This document shows, piece by piece, positions 8,037-16,653 of a stretch of DNA of 19,217 bases. The stretch is taken from the NCBI GenBank assembly GCA_030627405.1, contig DAOUSD010000007.1, positions 1 to 19,217 on the forward strand, given 5' to 3'. A model generated the notes under the pieces. It ran no database searches. It was not told where the DNA came from and worked only from the letters and a program-made list of their open reading frames with translations. The position numbers were made by a program, and so were the translations under genes. This DNA is from Deltaproteobacteria bacterium. GTDB lineage: Bacteria > Desulfobacterota > Desulfobacteria > Desulfobacterales > ETH-SRB1. Positions within the stretch are counted from its first letter, which is position 1. The number at the start of each line of letters is the position of its first letter.

Positions 8037-11000
8037 ATCCTCCAAAGGCCTTTATCTGAGACCTGATCTGTTCGGTTGTAAAACCGCCCATAGATATAGC
8101 CAGTTTTGGACAATGGGATGCGCAAATCCCACAGCCTTTACAAGAGGCGGAAATAGTTTCCGCCTTCTTCTTCTTACCTGCCTTGACCATTTGAATTGCC
8201 TGATACGGGCAAAGACTTACGCAAATCCCACAGCCAATGCAAAGTTCAGGATTTACTTTAGATACAATCGGCTCAACTGACACGACACCTTTTGCCAGAG
8301 GCAGAGCTGCCTTGCCGGCAGCAGATTTTGCCTGAGCAATAGATTCATTAACCGGTTTGGGGGAATGGGCAAGACCGCACATGAATATACCGTCAACAGA
8401 AAATTCAACCGGACGGAGCTTGACATGTGCCTCCAGAAAAAAATTATCCTTTGTCACAGGGACCTTGAGAATCTTTGACAGGCTCTCAACATCGTTCGGT
8501 ACTATTCCAACACTCAGTACGAGAAGATCCGGCTCAAGGGTAATATCTTCATCAAGCATTTCATCAAAAAAGGTAACGCAAAGCTTGCCGTCCGTGTCAG
8601 TTGCAACAGGTGCTTTTTCCTTGTCATAATTGACAAAAACAACGCCTTTTTCTCTTGCCTTTCTATAGTAGTCTTCCATAAACCCGTAAGTGCGTATGTC
8701 TCTGTAAAGGATATAAATATTGGTATCCGGGTATTTATCTAAAATCCGCAATGCATTTTTCACGGCCTGACCGCAGCATACCTTGCTGCAATAAGAAAGG
8801 TCGTCCCCCCGGGAACCAACGCATTGAATCATAACAACCTGTTGGAGATCTTTCTCCAGGGTACCGGAAGAAATAGCATCTTCCAATTCTATCTGGGTTA
8901 TAACCTGCCTGGAAGTTTCGTAACAATACTGCTTTGGCTCATACGGATGGCCCCCTGTAGCAACAATGATTACACCGTGCTCAATAACTTGTGTCCCCAA
9001 AGCAGAAGAAATGTTAGTAGTAAAGTTCCCCACATAGCCGGATACGCCTTCAACCTCAGCGCCGGTATAAACTCGTATCAAATCATTGGAAGCTATCTTT
9101 TTCTCAACTTCTTTAACTATTTTTCTTGGATCCTCACCAGATAGCAGAGCACTCACATTCCTCAAATTGCCGCCGAGTCTGTCAGACTTTTCTACCAGAA
9201 AGGTCTCAAATCCCTGCTCCGCCATACTCAAAGCCGCTGTCATTCCTGAAATTCCACCACCTATGACCAGTGCTCTCGGTATAACAGGAATCTGCTGTTC
9301 CGGAAGTGGTTGCGACAGGCCGGACTTTGCAACCGCCATCCTGACCAGATCCTTTGCTTTCTCAGTAGCTTCTTCAGGTTCTCCTGCATGCACCCACGAA
9401 CACTGATCCCTGATGTTTACCATTTCAAACAGAGCACGGTTCAGGCCCGTATCCCTGAGTGTTTCCTGAAATAATGGTTCATGTGTACGAGGTGTGCAGG
9501 CAGCAACTATAACCCGATTAAGATTATGCGCCTTTATCTTTTCCTTTAAGATGTATTGAGCATCCTGAGAACAACTATACAGGGTTTGATCCGCATAAAC
9601 AACGCTCTCAAGAGTTGATGCGTATTCTCTAACTGCAGCAACGTCAATAACACTTGCAATATTGCTTCCACAATGGCACACAAAAACACCTATTCTTGGC
9701 TCATCTTCTATTACAAGCTCTGCGGGGTATTCTTTTTTTTCAACCTGGCTGCCCCTCACCTTGTTTAGCAATGAGTCAACAGAAGCCACAGCGCCGGTTG
9801 CTTCCGTAACGCTCTCCGGGATGTCTTTTGGCCCTCCGAAAGCGCCGGCCACAAAGACACCCTGTCTTGATGTCTGAAGGGGAGTAAAAGCCTGAGTACT
9901 GCAAAATTCATATTTATTAATATCAATACCGCAGTTGCGGGCAAGATCATCAGCCCCTTCAGGTGATTCCAAACCTTCAGAAAGAACAACCATGTCAAAG
10001 GATTCACCGTGATGAACACCTCGACCATCCACGTATGATATCCTCAACTGCTCCCCTTGTTCTTGAATTCCCGCAATACGAGATCTAACAAATTTGATGC
10101 CGTATTTTTCTCTGGCTCGTTGACGGGATGCATCAAATTCCTTGCCCTGAGTCCTCATATCCATATAAAATATGGTTATATCAAGATCAGGATCATGCTC
10201 TTTTGCCACAGATGCCTCTTTAACTGCATACATACAGCAAACTGAAGAACAGTATCCATTTCCACATGTTTCATCCCTTGAACCTATACACTGGAGGAAT
10301 GCGATATGTTTTGGATGGCGCTGATCTGACGGCCTGACAATCGACCCTTCAGTAGGACCTGATGCACAAGTCAACCGCTCGAATTCTAAACTTGTAAGTA
10401 CATCAGGATATTTACCGAAACCGTAGCGGCCAAGAACTTCATCATCAATACGACCAAAGCCCGGAGTCAATATTACAGAACCTACGGATAGATTGTGTTC
10501 TTCCTCTGTCTGACTAAAATCTATAGCCTGCGACTGACATGTTGAAACACAGATACGACACATCTCATGATTTATAAAAAGACACTCTCTGGGATCGATA
10601 TAAAAACTCGAGGGTACTGCCTGGGGATAATCTTTATGAAGGCTCTTTGTTAAAGCAAGGCCTTCATTAAATATATCTGCAGTTATAACGGGGCAATACA
10701 TAGTGCATGTGCCGCAGCCCGTGCAAAGATCCTCGTTTATGTATCGCGGAGCAGTATGCACGCGAGCAGTAAAGTTCCCTGCCTCACCCTGAACAGATTC
10801 CAAATGAGCGTTTGTCAGTATCTTTATGTTTGGAGACCGACCGGCCTCAACTAACTTTGGTCCGAGTATTCAGATAGCACAGTCATTGGTAGGGAAGGTC
10901 TTGTCCAATCGAGCCATTACCCCGCCAATTGATGCGGATTTCTCGACAAGATAAACAAAATAACCCAGCTCGGAAAGATCCAGAGATGCCTGAATACCTG

Positions 11001-11058
11001 CCACACCGCCGCCCACGACAAGCACAGAACCCATTTTTGTTGTTTTACTTTCTTTCAT
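8035..11058 (-). CDS. hdrA: Selenocysteine-containing HdrA-like flavoprotein (UGA at 10870-10872)
   Basis: Read through a single in-frame TGA, this is a 1007-residue HdrA-like protein. The TGA is residue 63 in TNDCAI-U-IL, matching the conserved second Cys of the NDCxxC motif; the paralogue at 1070-3670 has NDCPFC there. Codons after the TGA continue as GPKLVEAGR...NIKILTNA, the normal HdrA sequence. Domains: FAD motif GGGVAGI at 16-22; two-cluster ferredoxin insert (Cys 112/115/118/122 and 159/167/170/174); HdrA cysteine group near 258-276; an HdrA N-domain-type module (VFVCHCG...CTPRTHEPLF...NIRDQCSW) at about 456-560; second FAD module GGGISGM near 600; C-terminal 2[4Fe-4S] ferredoxin at about 940-1000. 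It lies 8 bp after cooS and just before the Sec mvhD, so the two selenoproteins probably interact. Sec-containing HdrA is known in Methanococcales and has been reported from deltaproteobacteria. Met9 (11034) is an alternative start. Confidence 0.92.
10839..10872 (-). promoter_or_regulatory. Possible SECIS region of hdrA
   Basis: After the UGA at 10872-10870 the coding strand can form a GACC/GGTC stem (10862-10859 with 10842-10839) around a 16-nt loop rich in G and U. This is weaker than the mvhD element and the fold is not unique. It is listed because a Sec insertion signal is expected here. Confidence 0.3.
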
Positions 11059-11066
11059 AATATCTA

Positions 11067-13025
11067 TTATTCCAAATCACGTCTCATTTCCATATCATAG
11101 AGAACTCTTTCCTGTGTTTCCTGGATGCCCAGAGCCGCCCGACCTTTTTCAATACGCTGGATCATCAATTGGGCCATCTTTACCGGATCGGATTCAACCG
11201 CCCACATTCCACCGTACAGATCTTCAAACTCTTTGAACAGAAAATCAGTCAAAATCTTGCTTCCTGTTGTTGGAAATGTTCTCCCAAATACTACAAAAAC
11301 ACCGCTTGCTACAAAATAGTGCCCGATCGATACAGCTTTTTCGCTCATCCACTCCGGTGCACAACCGGCTGCCGGGACCTGGCACAAATCGTCTCCAAGG
11401 CCTCCCTCACGTACAATCGCTGTTGCAGCCATCAGAATCCGGCTGTTGTCCACACATGATCCCATATGCAATACCGGCGGCAGCCCCACTGTCTCGCAGA
11501 CCTCTCTCAAGCCAGGCCCTGCCAGCTCTGCAGCTTCAGGAGTCAGAAGTCCAGCACGCCCGCATGCAGTAGCAGCACAACCAGTGACAAGGACCAGGAC
11601 ATTGTTGGCTATCAGCTCCTTTACCACCGTGGTATGCACGTGCCCGGAACGGACGCGCATGCTGTCACATCCCACAACTGCACCGATCCCTCTAATTCTG
11701 CCGTTTATAATATTGTCATTCAAGGGACGATATGAAGCACGGAAAGCGCCTCCCAGCATATGATTGATGGTTTCGTGACTGAATCCCGCCACAATATCCA
11801 TTTTGTTTTGCGGGATATTGGTTTCTCCTCTCTGTGGAAATTTATCAATTGCACGCTGGATGATCTGCCGTGCTGTGCCCACTGCATTGTGATGGTGGAC
11901 CTCTATATGCTCGGCGCCCGGGATCTTAGCCCTGTCGGAGGTAGTAATCACCTCAGTATGGAAACATTCAGCTACTGTCGGCAGAGACTGCATAATACAT
12001 TGAACATCTACCACCATTATCTCTACCGCGCCTGTTGCAAGAACAATCTCCTGCTGAATAAAGCTGCCTGCAACGGGAATCCCGTGACGCATGAGGACCT
12101 CATTACCTGTACAGCAGACACCGACTAGATTGATCCCTTTTGCCCCAACCTTTTTGGCTGCCTCAATCATCTCCGGTTCCTGGGAAACCAAAGCCATTGC
12201 TTCAGACAGAATCGGCTCATGACCGTGAACAACCACATTGATCTCATCTTCGGAAAGAACACCGAGGTTGACCACCGCCCGGATCGGAACCGGCGTCCCG
12301 AACATAATATCCTGCAGTTCGGTTGATATCATGGAACCACCCCAGCCGTCCGCCAAGGCACATCTGGTGGCCTGGAGAATCAGGTTGCGATAATCCTGGT
12401 CGGTACCCATGTGTGTCCGATGCATTATCTCAACAACTTCCCGCTGTATGCCGCGAGGTGTAACTCCATTTTTTTTCCATACTTCCTGCCGCTTTTCAGG
12501 AGCACGTTTTATGCAATATATGCCACCTTCCTGCCTCCCGAATTCAGCCAATGCCTTTTCACCCACATCAATGGCGATATCTTTTGTGCTTCGGCCTTCG
12601 GTCTTTATTTCAAAAACCTCTGCCAGTACACGCAGTTTTTTTTCATCCTTGATTTTATAGTCTGATTCTCCCCTGGCCGCAGCCAGAAATGCCAGTGCGG
12701 TTTCCAGGGCATGATCCATGTGTGCAGATGCTCCTCCAGCAACCATACGGGCAAAGTTACGCGCCGCTACAGTGGCAGGAGTGGCGCCGCAAAGTCCTAT
12801 TGACTCCGGAACACCCTCAATCATCATACATGGCCCAAAGGAACAAGTCCGGCAGCATGTTCCCCCCTGACCAAAAAGGCATGGCTCAATAGCACGCCTG
12901 TTCATGCGCTGTATATAGGTAACAACCCCCTGTTTCTCAGCTTGCTCCGCAACACATGTACTGCCCTCACAATCAATGCCCATACAGCGCTGGGCAACAC
13001 CTATAGGAGATCTTCTTGATCCCAT
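11067..13025 (-). CDS. cooS: Anaerobic Ni-Fe carbon monoxide dehydrogenase catalytic subunit
   Basis: This is the CooS/AcsA-type CO dehydrogenase, which interconverts CO and CO2 at a Ni-Fe-S C-cluster and supplies the carbonyl group to acetyl-CoA synthase. From ATG 13025 it is 652 residues, close to the usual ~640. D- and B-cluster cysteines are at 49, 57, 58, 61, 66 and 79. C-cluster signatures follow in order: VVHGHEP (His), VCCTGNE, TGCAATACG, MGSCVDNSR and AAGCAPEWMSEKA (Cys and catalytic Lys). GGAGG at 13033-13037 is 1 nt from the ATG at 13031 but 7 nt from the ATG at 13025, so the latter is preferred. It sits between folD and hdrA. No acetyl-CoA synthase or CooF is in the window, so coupling to ACS encoded elsewhere is likely but unproved. 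An extra Cys trio (C-x4-C-x4-C, residues 14-24) precedes the D-cluster. Confidence 0.95.
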   Translation of the reverse strand: MGSRRSPIGVAQRCMGIDCEGSTCVAEQAEKQGVVTYIQRMNRRAIEPCLFGQGGTCCRTCSFGPCMMIEGVPESIGLCGATPATVAARNFARMVAGGASAHMDHALETALAFLAAARGESDYKIKDEKKLRVLAEVFEIKTEGRSTKDIAIDVGEKALAEFGRQEGGIYCIKRAPEKRQEVWKKNGVTPRGIQREVVEIMHRTHMGTDQDYRNLILQATRCALADGWGGSMISTELQDIMFGTPVPIRAVVNLGVLSEDEINVVVHGHEPILSEAMALVSQEPEMIEAAKKVGAKGINLVGVCCTGNEVLMRHGIPVAGSFIQQEIVLATGAVEIMVVDVQCIMQSLPTVAECFHTEVITTSDRAKIPGAEHIEVHHHNAVGTARQIIQRAIDKFPQRGETNIPQNKMDIVAGFSHETINHMLGGAFRASYRPLNDNIINGRIRGIGAVVGCDSMRVRSGHVHTTVVKELIANNVLVLVTGCAATACGRAGLLTPEAAELAGPGLREVCETVGLPPVLHMGSCVDNSRILMAATAIVREGGLGDDLCQVPAAGCAPEWMSEKAVSIGHYFVASGVFVVFGRTFPTTGSKILTDFLFKEFEDLYGGMWAVESDPVKMAQLMIQRIEKGRAALGIQETQERVLYDMEMRRDLE

Positions 13026-13032
13026 TATCATT

Positions 13033-13037
13033 CCTCC
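13033..13037 (-). promoter_or_regulatory. Ribosome binding site deciding the cooS start
   Basis: GGAGG is only 1 nt from the ATG at 13031 but 7 nt from the in-frame ATG at 13025, so it favours the second start. Confidence 0.65.
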
Positions 13038-13040
13038 AAA

Positions 13041-13103
13041 ATTAGCTCATAGCTGGTAAGCTGGTAAGTTCATTAGCTCATTAGCTTAACAGCTCATCAG
13101 CTC
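13041..13103. repeat. Degenerate 8-bp tandem repeat (ATTAGCTC type) between folD and cooS
   Basis: Eight near-consecutive units: attagctc, atagctgg, taagctgg, taagttc (7 bp), attagctc, attagctt, aacagctc, atcagctc. They fill almost the whole 75-bp folD-cooS spacer, right up to the cooS ribosome site. AGCT cores make it partly self-complementary. No terminator or promoter is otherwise evident here. Confidence 0.7.
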
Positions 13104-13106
13104 TTA

Positions 13107-13985
13107 TCATATTGTATTTCTTGCTGCTTCCACGGTATTCTTCATCAGCATAACAATTGTCATCGGGCCTACACCACCCGGAACTGGTGTTATTGCAGCA
13201 GCTTTTTCTTTAACACTATCAAATTCAACATCGCCTACTAAAATCGCCTTACCCTCAGGGGTTTTTCCAATCCTGTTAACCCCGACATCAATAACAACAA
13301 CTCCTTCTTTGACCATGTCACCGGTAACTGTTTTTGGATGACCGGTAGCGACTATAAGTATGTCTGCTCGTTTTGTGTGAAAAGATATATCTTTAGTCCT
13401 TGTATGGCACAGGGTTACCGTTGCATTACCAGAGGGCCTCTTCTGAAGCATAAGATTTAGAACCGGTTTTCCAACGATGTTGCTCCTCCCGACTATTACC
13501 ACCTCAGCGCCTTCTGTTTTTACTCCTGAACGACTTAGAAGCTCTAATATTCCATGAGGTGTACACGGAAGAAAACATTTTTCTCCGATAATCATTTTCC
13601 CAACATTTACAGGATTGAAACCATCTACATCCTTGTTGGGATCAATTTTATAAAGCACTCGGGTTTCATTAATGTGTTCAGGGAGAGGCAACTGTACTAA
13701 AATACCATGAATGCTGGAATCATTGTTCAATTCATTAATTAACTTCAGGAGATCTTCCTCTGCAATATCTCCGGGCAAGTTGATCATCTTCGAATAAATA
13801 CCAAGGTTATTACAAGACTTATCTTTTTGACCGACATATACTTTGGATGCAGGGTCATTACCCACAAGGATTGTAGCCAATCCAGGAGTCAAGCCATGTT
13901 TTTCCTTTAATTCCGCTATCTCTTTCTTAAGCTCTACCCTTATTTCTTTGGCTATTTCGGTCCCGCTGATAATTTTTGCTGACAT
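13107..13985 (-). CDS. folD: Bifunctional methylenetetrahydrofolate dehydrogenase/cyclohydrolase
   Basis: FolD catalyses both NAD(P)-dependent oxidation of methylene-THF and hydrolysis of methenyl-THF, covering two steps of the methyl branch; this explains why no separate cyclohydrolase gene is needed. At 292 residues it has the normal length. Visible signatures are YVGQKDKSC near 51-59 (catalytic Tyr and Lys), QLPLPEH near 98-104, NKDVDGFNP near 118-126, the nucleotide-binding VVIVGRSNIVGKP near 162-174, and the C-terminal TPVPGGVGPMT. It starts 21 bp after fhs with GGGAGA about 9 bp before the ATG, so the two genes are almost surely cotranscribed. Cofactor preference (NAD or NADP) cannot be decided by eye. 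Confidence 0.96.
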   Translation of the reverse strand: MSAKIISGTEIAKEIRVELKKEIAELKEKHGLTPGLATILVGNDPASKVYVGQKDKSCNNLGIYSKMINLPGDIAEEDLLKLINELNNDSSIHGILVQLPLPEHINETRVLYKIDPNKDVDGFNPVNVGKMIIGEKCFLPCTPHGILELLSRSGVKTEGAEVVIVGRSNIVGKPVLNLMLQKRPSGNATVTLCHTRTKDISFHTKRADILIVATGHPKTVTGDMVKEGVVVIDVGVNRIGKTPEGKAILVGDVEFDSVKEKAAAITPVPGGVGPMTIVMLMKNTVEAARNTI

Positions 13986-14006
13986 TATTTAAATCTCCCG
14001 TAAATA

Positions 14007-15770
14007 TCAAAAAAGCCCCTTTACTTTTCCGGTCTCAACATCTACATCAATACGCCTGTAAGCGGGGTTTGAGCTGGTTCCCGGCATCAGGCTAATAGCG
14101 CCCGCGCAGGGACACAAAAACTTCGCCCCGGAGTAAATCAGAACGTCGCGAATCGGCAGTGTCCAGCCGCCGGGGACCCCTTTCAGTACCGGATCATGGC
14201 TAAGGCTGAGATGTGTCTTCACCATCATGGTGGCGTAGTCATCATATTGGGAGTCCCCCTCAAGCATCTTGGCCTTGCTCTCAGCCTCGGGTGTCCAGGC
14301 AACTCCGTCTGCGCCATACACTTCTTTGGCAATCATTTCCACTCGATCGCGAAGCTTCATCTCCAGAGGATACAGATATTTGAAATCGCTCTCTTCATTA
14401 CAGGCATCAATGACTGCATCAGCAAATTCCAAAGCGCCTTCACCGCCATCGGCCCAGTGAGTGGATTTGGCGCAACGCGCCCCTGCCGCCTCGGCTGCCC
14501 TTCTGACCGCTTCAATCTCATCATGCGTATCGGTATGGAAACAGTTAATACAGACCACAGGATTGATCCCTGCCTTGCGGATGGTGTTGATATGATGGAC
14601 CATGTTCTCACAACCCCTTTCCACCAATTCCACATTCTCCTTAATATACTCTTCAGCAAGCGGCAGACCTGCAACAACCCTGGGACCTCCACCGTGCATC
14701 TTAAGGGCACGAATGGTAGACGTCAAAACAGAGACATGGGGTTTCAGTCCGCTGTATCGACACTTGACATTCCAAAATTTTTCAAAGCCGATATCCGCCC
14801 CAAAACCGCTCTCAGTGACATGGTAATCAAACATTTTAAGCCCTATGCGGTCTGAAATGATGGAAGACTGGCCCACGGCGATGTTGGCAAAAGGACCGGC
14901 ATGTACCATGCACGGCTGATATTCGGCAGTGCACATGAGTGTTGGATTGATTGTATTGCGCATCCATGCAGTCATGGCGCCGCCCACTTCCAGGTCGCCC
15001 GTGGTGACCGGCTTGCCGCTCTTGTCAAAGGCCAGGGTGATTTTGTCGAGACGGTTTCTCAAGTCCGCCAGATCCCGGATAATGGAAAGAATAGCCATAC
15101 ATTCGGAACCTACGGCAATGCCGAACTTGGACTGCATGGTAAATCCGTCAAAACGCCCGCCAATGCCGATGATGATGTTTCTCAAGGCCTGGGCACAGAA
15201 GTCGATGATCCAGCCCATTTCAACGCGGGTAGGATCGACGTTAAGACGACGCATGCCGGTAAGCCTTTGCAGTTGTTCATCATTGTAGTTCCGCTCGTGC
15301 TGCATGCGAGCCGTAAGGGCCACCATAGCAAGATTGTGGGCGTTCATGATGTCATTGATATCGCCAGTAAGCCCCAGGGAAAACTCCGTCATGGGAATAA
15401 GCAGGGAGATGCCGCCTCCGGCCGCAGTACCCTTAATATTCATGGTGGGACCGCCTGAAGGCTGCCTCAGAGCGCCGCCAACGTTTACGCCACGCTTGCC
15501 AAGGCCTTCCATAAGGCCGCATGCGGTAGTACTCTTTCCTTCGCCGAGTGGCGTGGGAGTAATAGCGGTAACTTCTATATACTTTCCGTCGGGCTTGTCT
15601 TTCAGGCGATCAATGATTTTAAGGAAGTCAAGCTTTGCCAACCTCCCCATGGGAAGGAGCTCTTCTTTTTCGAGGCCGAGTTTTTCCCTCCACTCCTCCG
15701 GCATAGGCATGCCCTTTTCCGCATCTTCAGAAATCTGCCAGTCCTTGTACTTGGTTGGATCCAAAGCCAT
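14007..15770 (-). CDS. fhs: Formate-tetrahydrofolate ligase
   Basis: Fhs (10-formyl-THF synthetase) joins formate and THF with ATP, or runs in reverse to make ATP and formate when acetyl-CoA is oxidised. The protein is 587 residues, slightly longer than the ~557 of acetogen enzymes. The P-loop TPTPLGEGKSTT lies near residues 71-82, followed by LRQPSGGPTMNIKG and the family's GLTGDINDIMNAHN. A C-terminal PGTSSNPAYRRIDVD is also typical. The ATG at 15770 has a perfect AGGAGG (15776-15781) with 5-nt spacing, so the start is secure. It is the first gene of the long carbon-metabolism run; a candidate promoter lies about 120 bp upstream. Base composition looks somewhat more GC-rich than the flanking miaB region, which may only reflect high expression. 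Confidence 0.97.
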   Translation of the reverse strand: MALDPTKYKDWQISEDAEKGMPMPEEWREKLGLEKEELLPMGRLAKLDFLKIIDRLKDKPDGKYIEVTAITPTPLGEGKSTTACGLMEGLGKRGVNVGGALRQPSGGPTMNIKGTAAGGGISLLIPMTEFSLGLTGDINDIMNAHNLAMVALTARMQHERNYNDEQLQRLTGMRRLNVDPTRVEMGWIIDFCAQALRNIIIGIGGRFDGFTMQSKFGIAVGSECMAILSIIRDLADLRNRLDKITLAFDKSGKPVTTGDLEVGGAMTAWMRNTINPTLMCTAEYQPCMVHAGPFANIAVGQSSIISDRIGLKMFDYHVTESGFGADIGFEKFWNVKCRYSGLKPHVSVLTSTIRALKMHGGGPRVVAGLPLAEEYIKENVELVERGCENMVHHINTIRKAGINPVVCINCFHTDTHDEIEAVRRAAEAAGARCAKSTHWADGGEGALEFADAVIDACNEESDFKYLYPLEMKLRDRVEMIAKEVYGADGVAWTPEAESKAKMLEGDSQYDDYATMMVKTHLSLSHDPVLKGVPGGWTLPIRDVLIYSGAKFLCPCAGAISLMPGTSSNPAYRRIDVDVETGKVKGLF

Positions 15771-15890
15771 AGCTTCCTCCTTTATTTTTATCCAAAAATC
15801 CCTCTTACAAATCTAATATTAAGAAAATGCATACAATCTTTATTTCTATATTGCCATAATTTACTGAATCATATTTATTTATTCTTGTCA

Positions 15891-15919
15891 TATGTAAATC
15901 ATGTTTTTTATTTAGTCAA
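15891..15919 (-). promoter_or_regulatory. Candidate promoter for the fhs operon
   Basis: On the minus strand TTGACT (15919-15914) is followed, after exactly 17 nt, by TACATA (15896-15891). The -35 match is good and the -10 match is weak. It lies in the 244-bp AT-rich spacer before fhs and would give a leader of about 115 nt. No riboswitch fold was recognised in the leader. Confidence 0.35.
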
Positions 15920-15950
15920 GTAAAAAATTGCTCAATTTGGGTGGATTGGC

Positions 15951-15978
15951 TGGAAACTGGAAATTGGAAATTGGAAAT
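15951..15978. repeat. Four 7-bp tandem units (TGGAAAY) upstream of fhs
   Basis: Four heptads in perfect register, tggaaac then three tggaaat, lie between the PHP-gene hairpin and the candidate fhs promoter. The unit is the same as at 3711-3738, over 12 kb away. Confidence 0.8.
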
Positions 15979-16008
15979 TGAAGGCTGCCGGAGAATTGTC
16001 AGCCTTCA
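15979..16008 (-). terminator. Candidate terminator hairpin after the PHP gene
   Basis: Starting 6 nt past the TAG of the PHP gene, the transcript can form a perfect 9-bp stem (TGAAGGCTG / CAGCCTTCA) with a 12-nt loop. The sequence after it is ATTTCCAATTTCC, only moderately T-rich, so it is a weak intrinsic terminator or an RNA-stabilising hairpin. It separates the miaB group from the fhs operon. Confidence 0.5.
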
Positions 16009-16014
16009 GTCTAT

Positions 16015-16653
16015 CTACCTAATAAATAAGGAGGCATTTTTTTGCATCATATCATAGTCATTCTCGGTCAAACCTGCCCCGTAAACAATTTTTTTTGCCA
16101 TTTTTTCATCAATCAAATCTTCAGGTGCATGCGCATCAGTGTTGATGATAAGTTTTGCACCTATTTTCCCGGCAAGCCTTGCAATATGTCCGTTTGTCAG
16201 AGAATGCCCCTTACGGGCTGATATCTCCAAAAAAACTCCATTCTCCTTTGCTTTTAAAACTTCCTCCTCGCTTATAAGACCGGGGTGCGCCAGAATGTCA
16301 ATATCTGCCTCTATCGCAGCATTATTCGTGCCTGGAGCAACTGGTTCGACAATTGTTTCTCCATGCACTATAATAACTTTTGCTCCTAAAAAACGCGCCT
16401 TTTTTGCGGCATCTGATATCAGGCCTGGTGGTACATGTGTTATTTCTATCCCGGGAACAACCTTTATGCTTAAAACGCTATTTAGTTTCTCTGCTATGGC
16501 AACCATTCTTGGAACTATAAAATCAATATTTGAAAAATCACCATGATCTGTCAATCCAATTCCTTTTAATCCAACAAACTCCGCCCTTCTAACAAGCTCA
16601 GAAGGGATTAAAACGCCATCACTAAAAACCGTATGCGCATGAAGATCTATCAT
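16015..16653 (-). CDS. PHP-domain metal-dependent hydrolase (histidinol-phosphatase-like)
   Basis: This 212-residue cytoplasmic protein has the PHP (polymerase and histidinol phosphatase) fold pattern. Metal ligands are seen in order: DLHAHT at 3-8, LTDHGD near 34-39, PGIEI near 68-72, IVHGE near 93-97, LAHPG near 120-124 and NTDAHAPED near 171-179. This is a complete set, so it should be an active phosphoesterase or related hydrolase, with a trinuclear metal site. The substrate is unknown; histidinol phosphate and nucleotides are both known for the family, and no his genes are nearby. Its ATG overlaps the TGA of the DUF151 gene by 4 bp (ATGA), so the two are translationally coupled, and it is the last gene before a terminator-like hairpin. 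Confidence 0.85.
   Translation of the reverse strand: MIDLHAHTVFSDGVLIPSELVRRAEFVGLKGIGLTDHGDFSNIDFIVPRMVAIAEKLNSVLSIKVVPGIEITHVPPGLISDAAKKARFLGAKVIIVHGETIVEPVAPGTNNAAIEADIDILAHPGLISEEEVLKAKENGVFLEISARKGHSLTNGHIARLAGKIGAKLIINTDAHAPEDLIDEKMAKKIVYGAGLTENDYDMMQKNASLFIR

Noticed and set aside
8027..8125. N-terminal extension of mvhD up to ATG 8125
   Set aside because: It would overlap the hdrA end by about 90 bp in another frame and ignores the perfect AGGAGG just before the ATG at 8026.
8035..10803. A separate 922-residue HdrA starting at TTG 10803, with the 10870-11058 fragment as a pseudogene piece
   Set aside because: The frame is continuous across the TGA, and the 23 codons between TGA and 10803 encode conserved HdrA sequence; the TGA sits on a conserved Cys. 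Sec read-through explains it without a broken gene.
13041..13103. CRISPR array
   Set aside because: Units are 8 bp with no spacers between them; it is a degenerate microsatellite-like array.
14196..14855. A 219-residue plus-strand open frame
   Set aside because: It lies wholly inside fhs on the opposite strand, has no ribosome site or recognisable motif, and fhs is certain.
14901..15816. Plus-strand open frames of 185 and 170 residues over the 5' half of fhs
   Set aside because: Antisense shadows of a strongly conserved gene; no family features.
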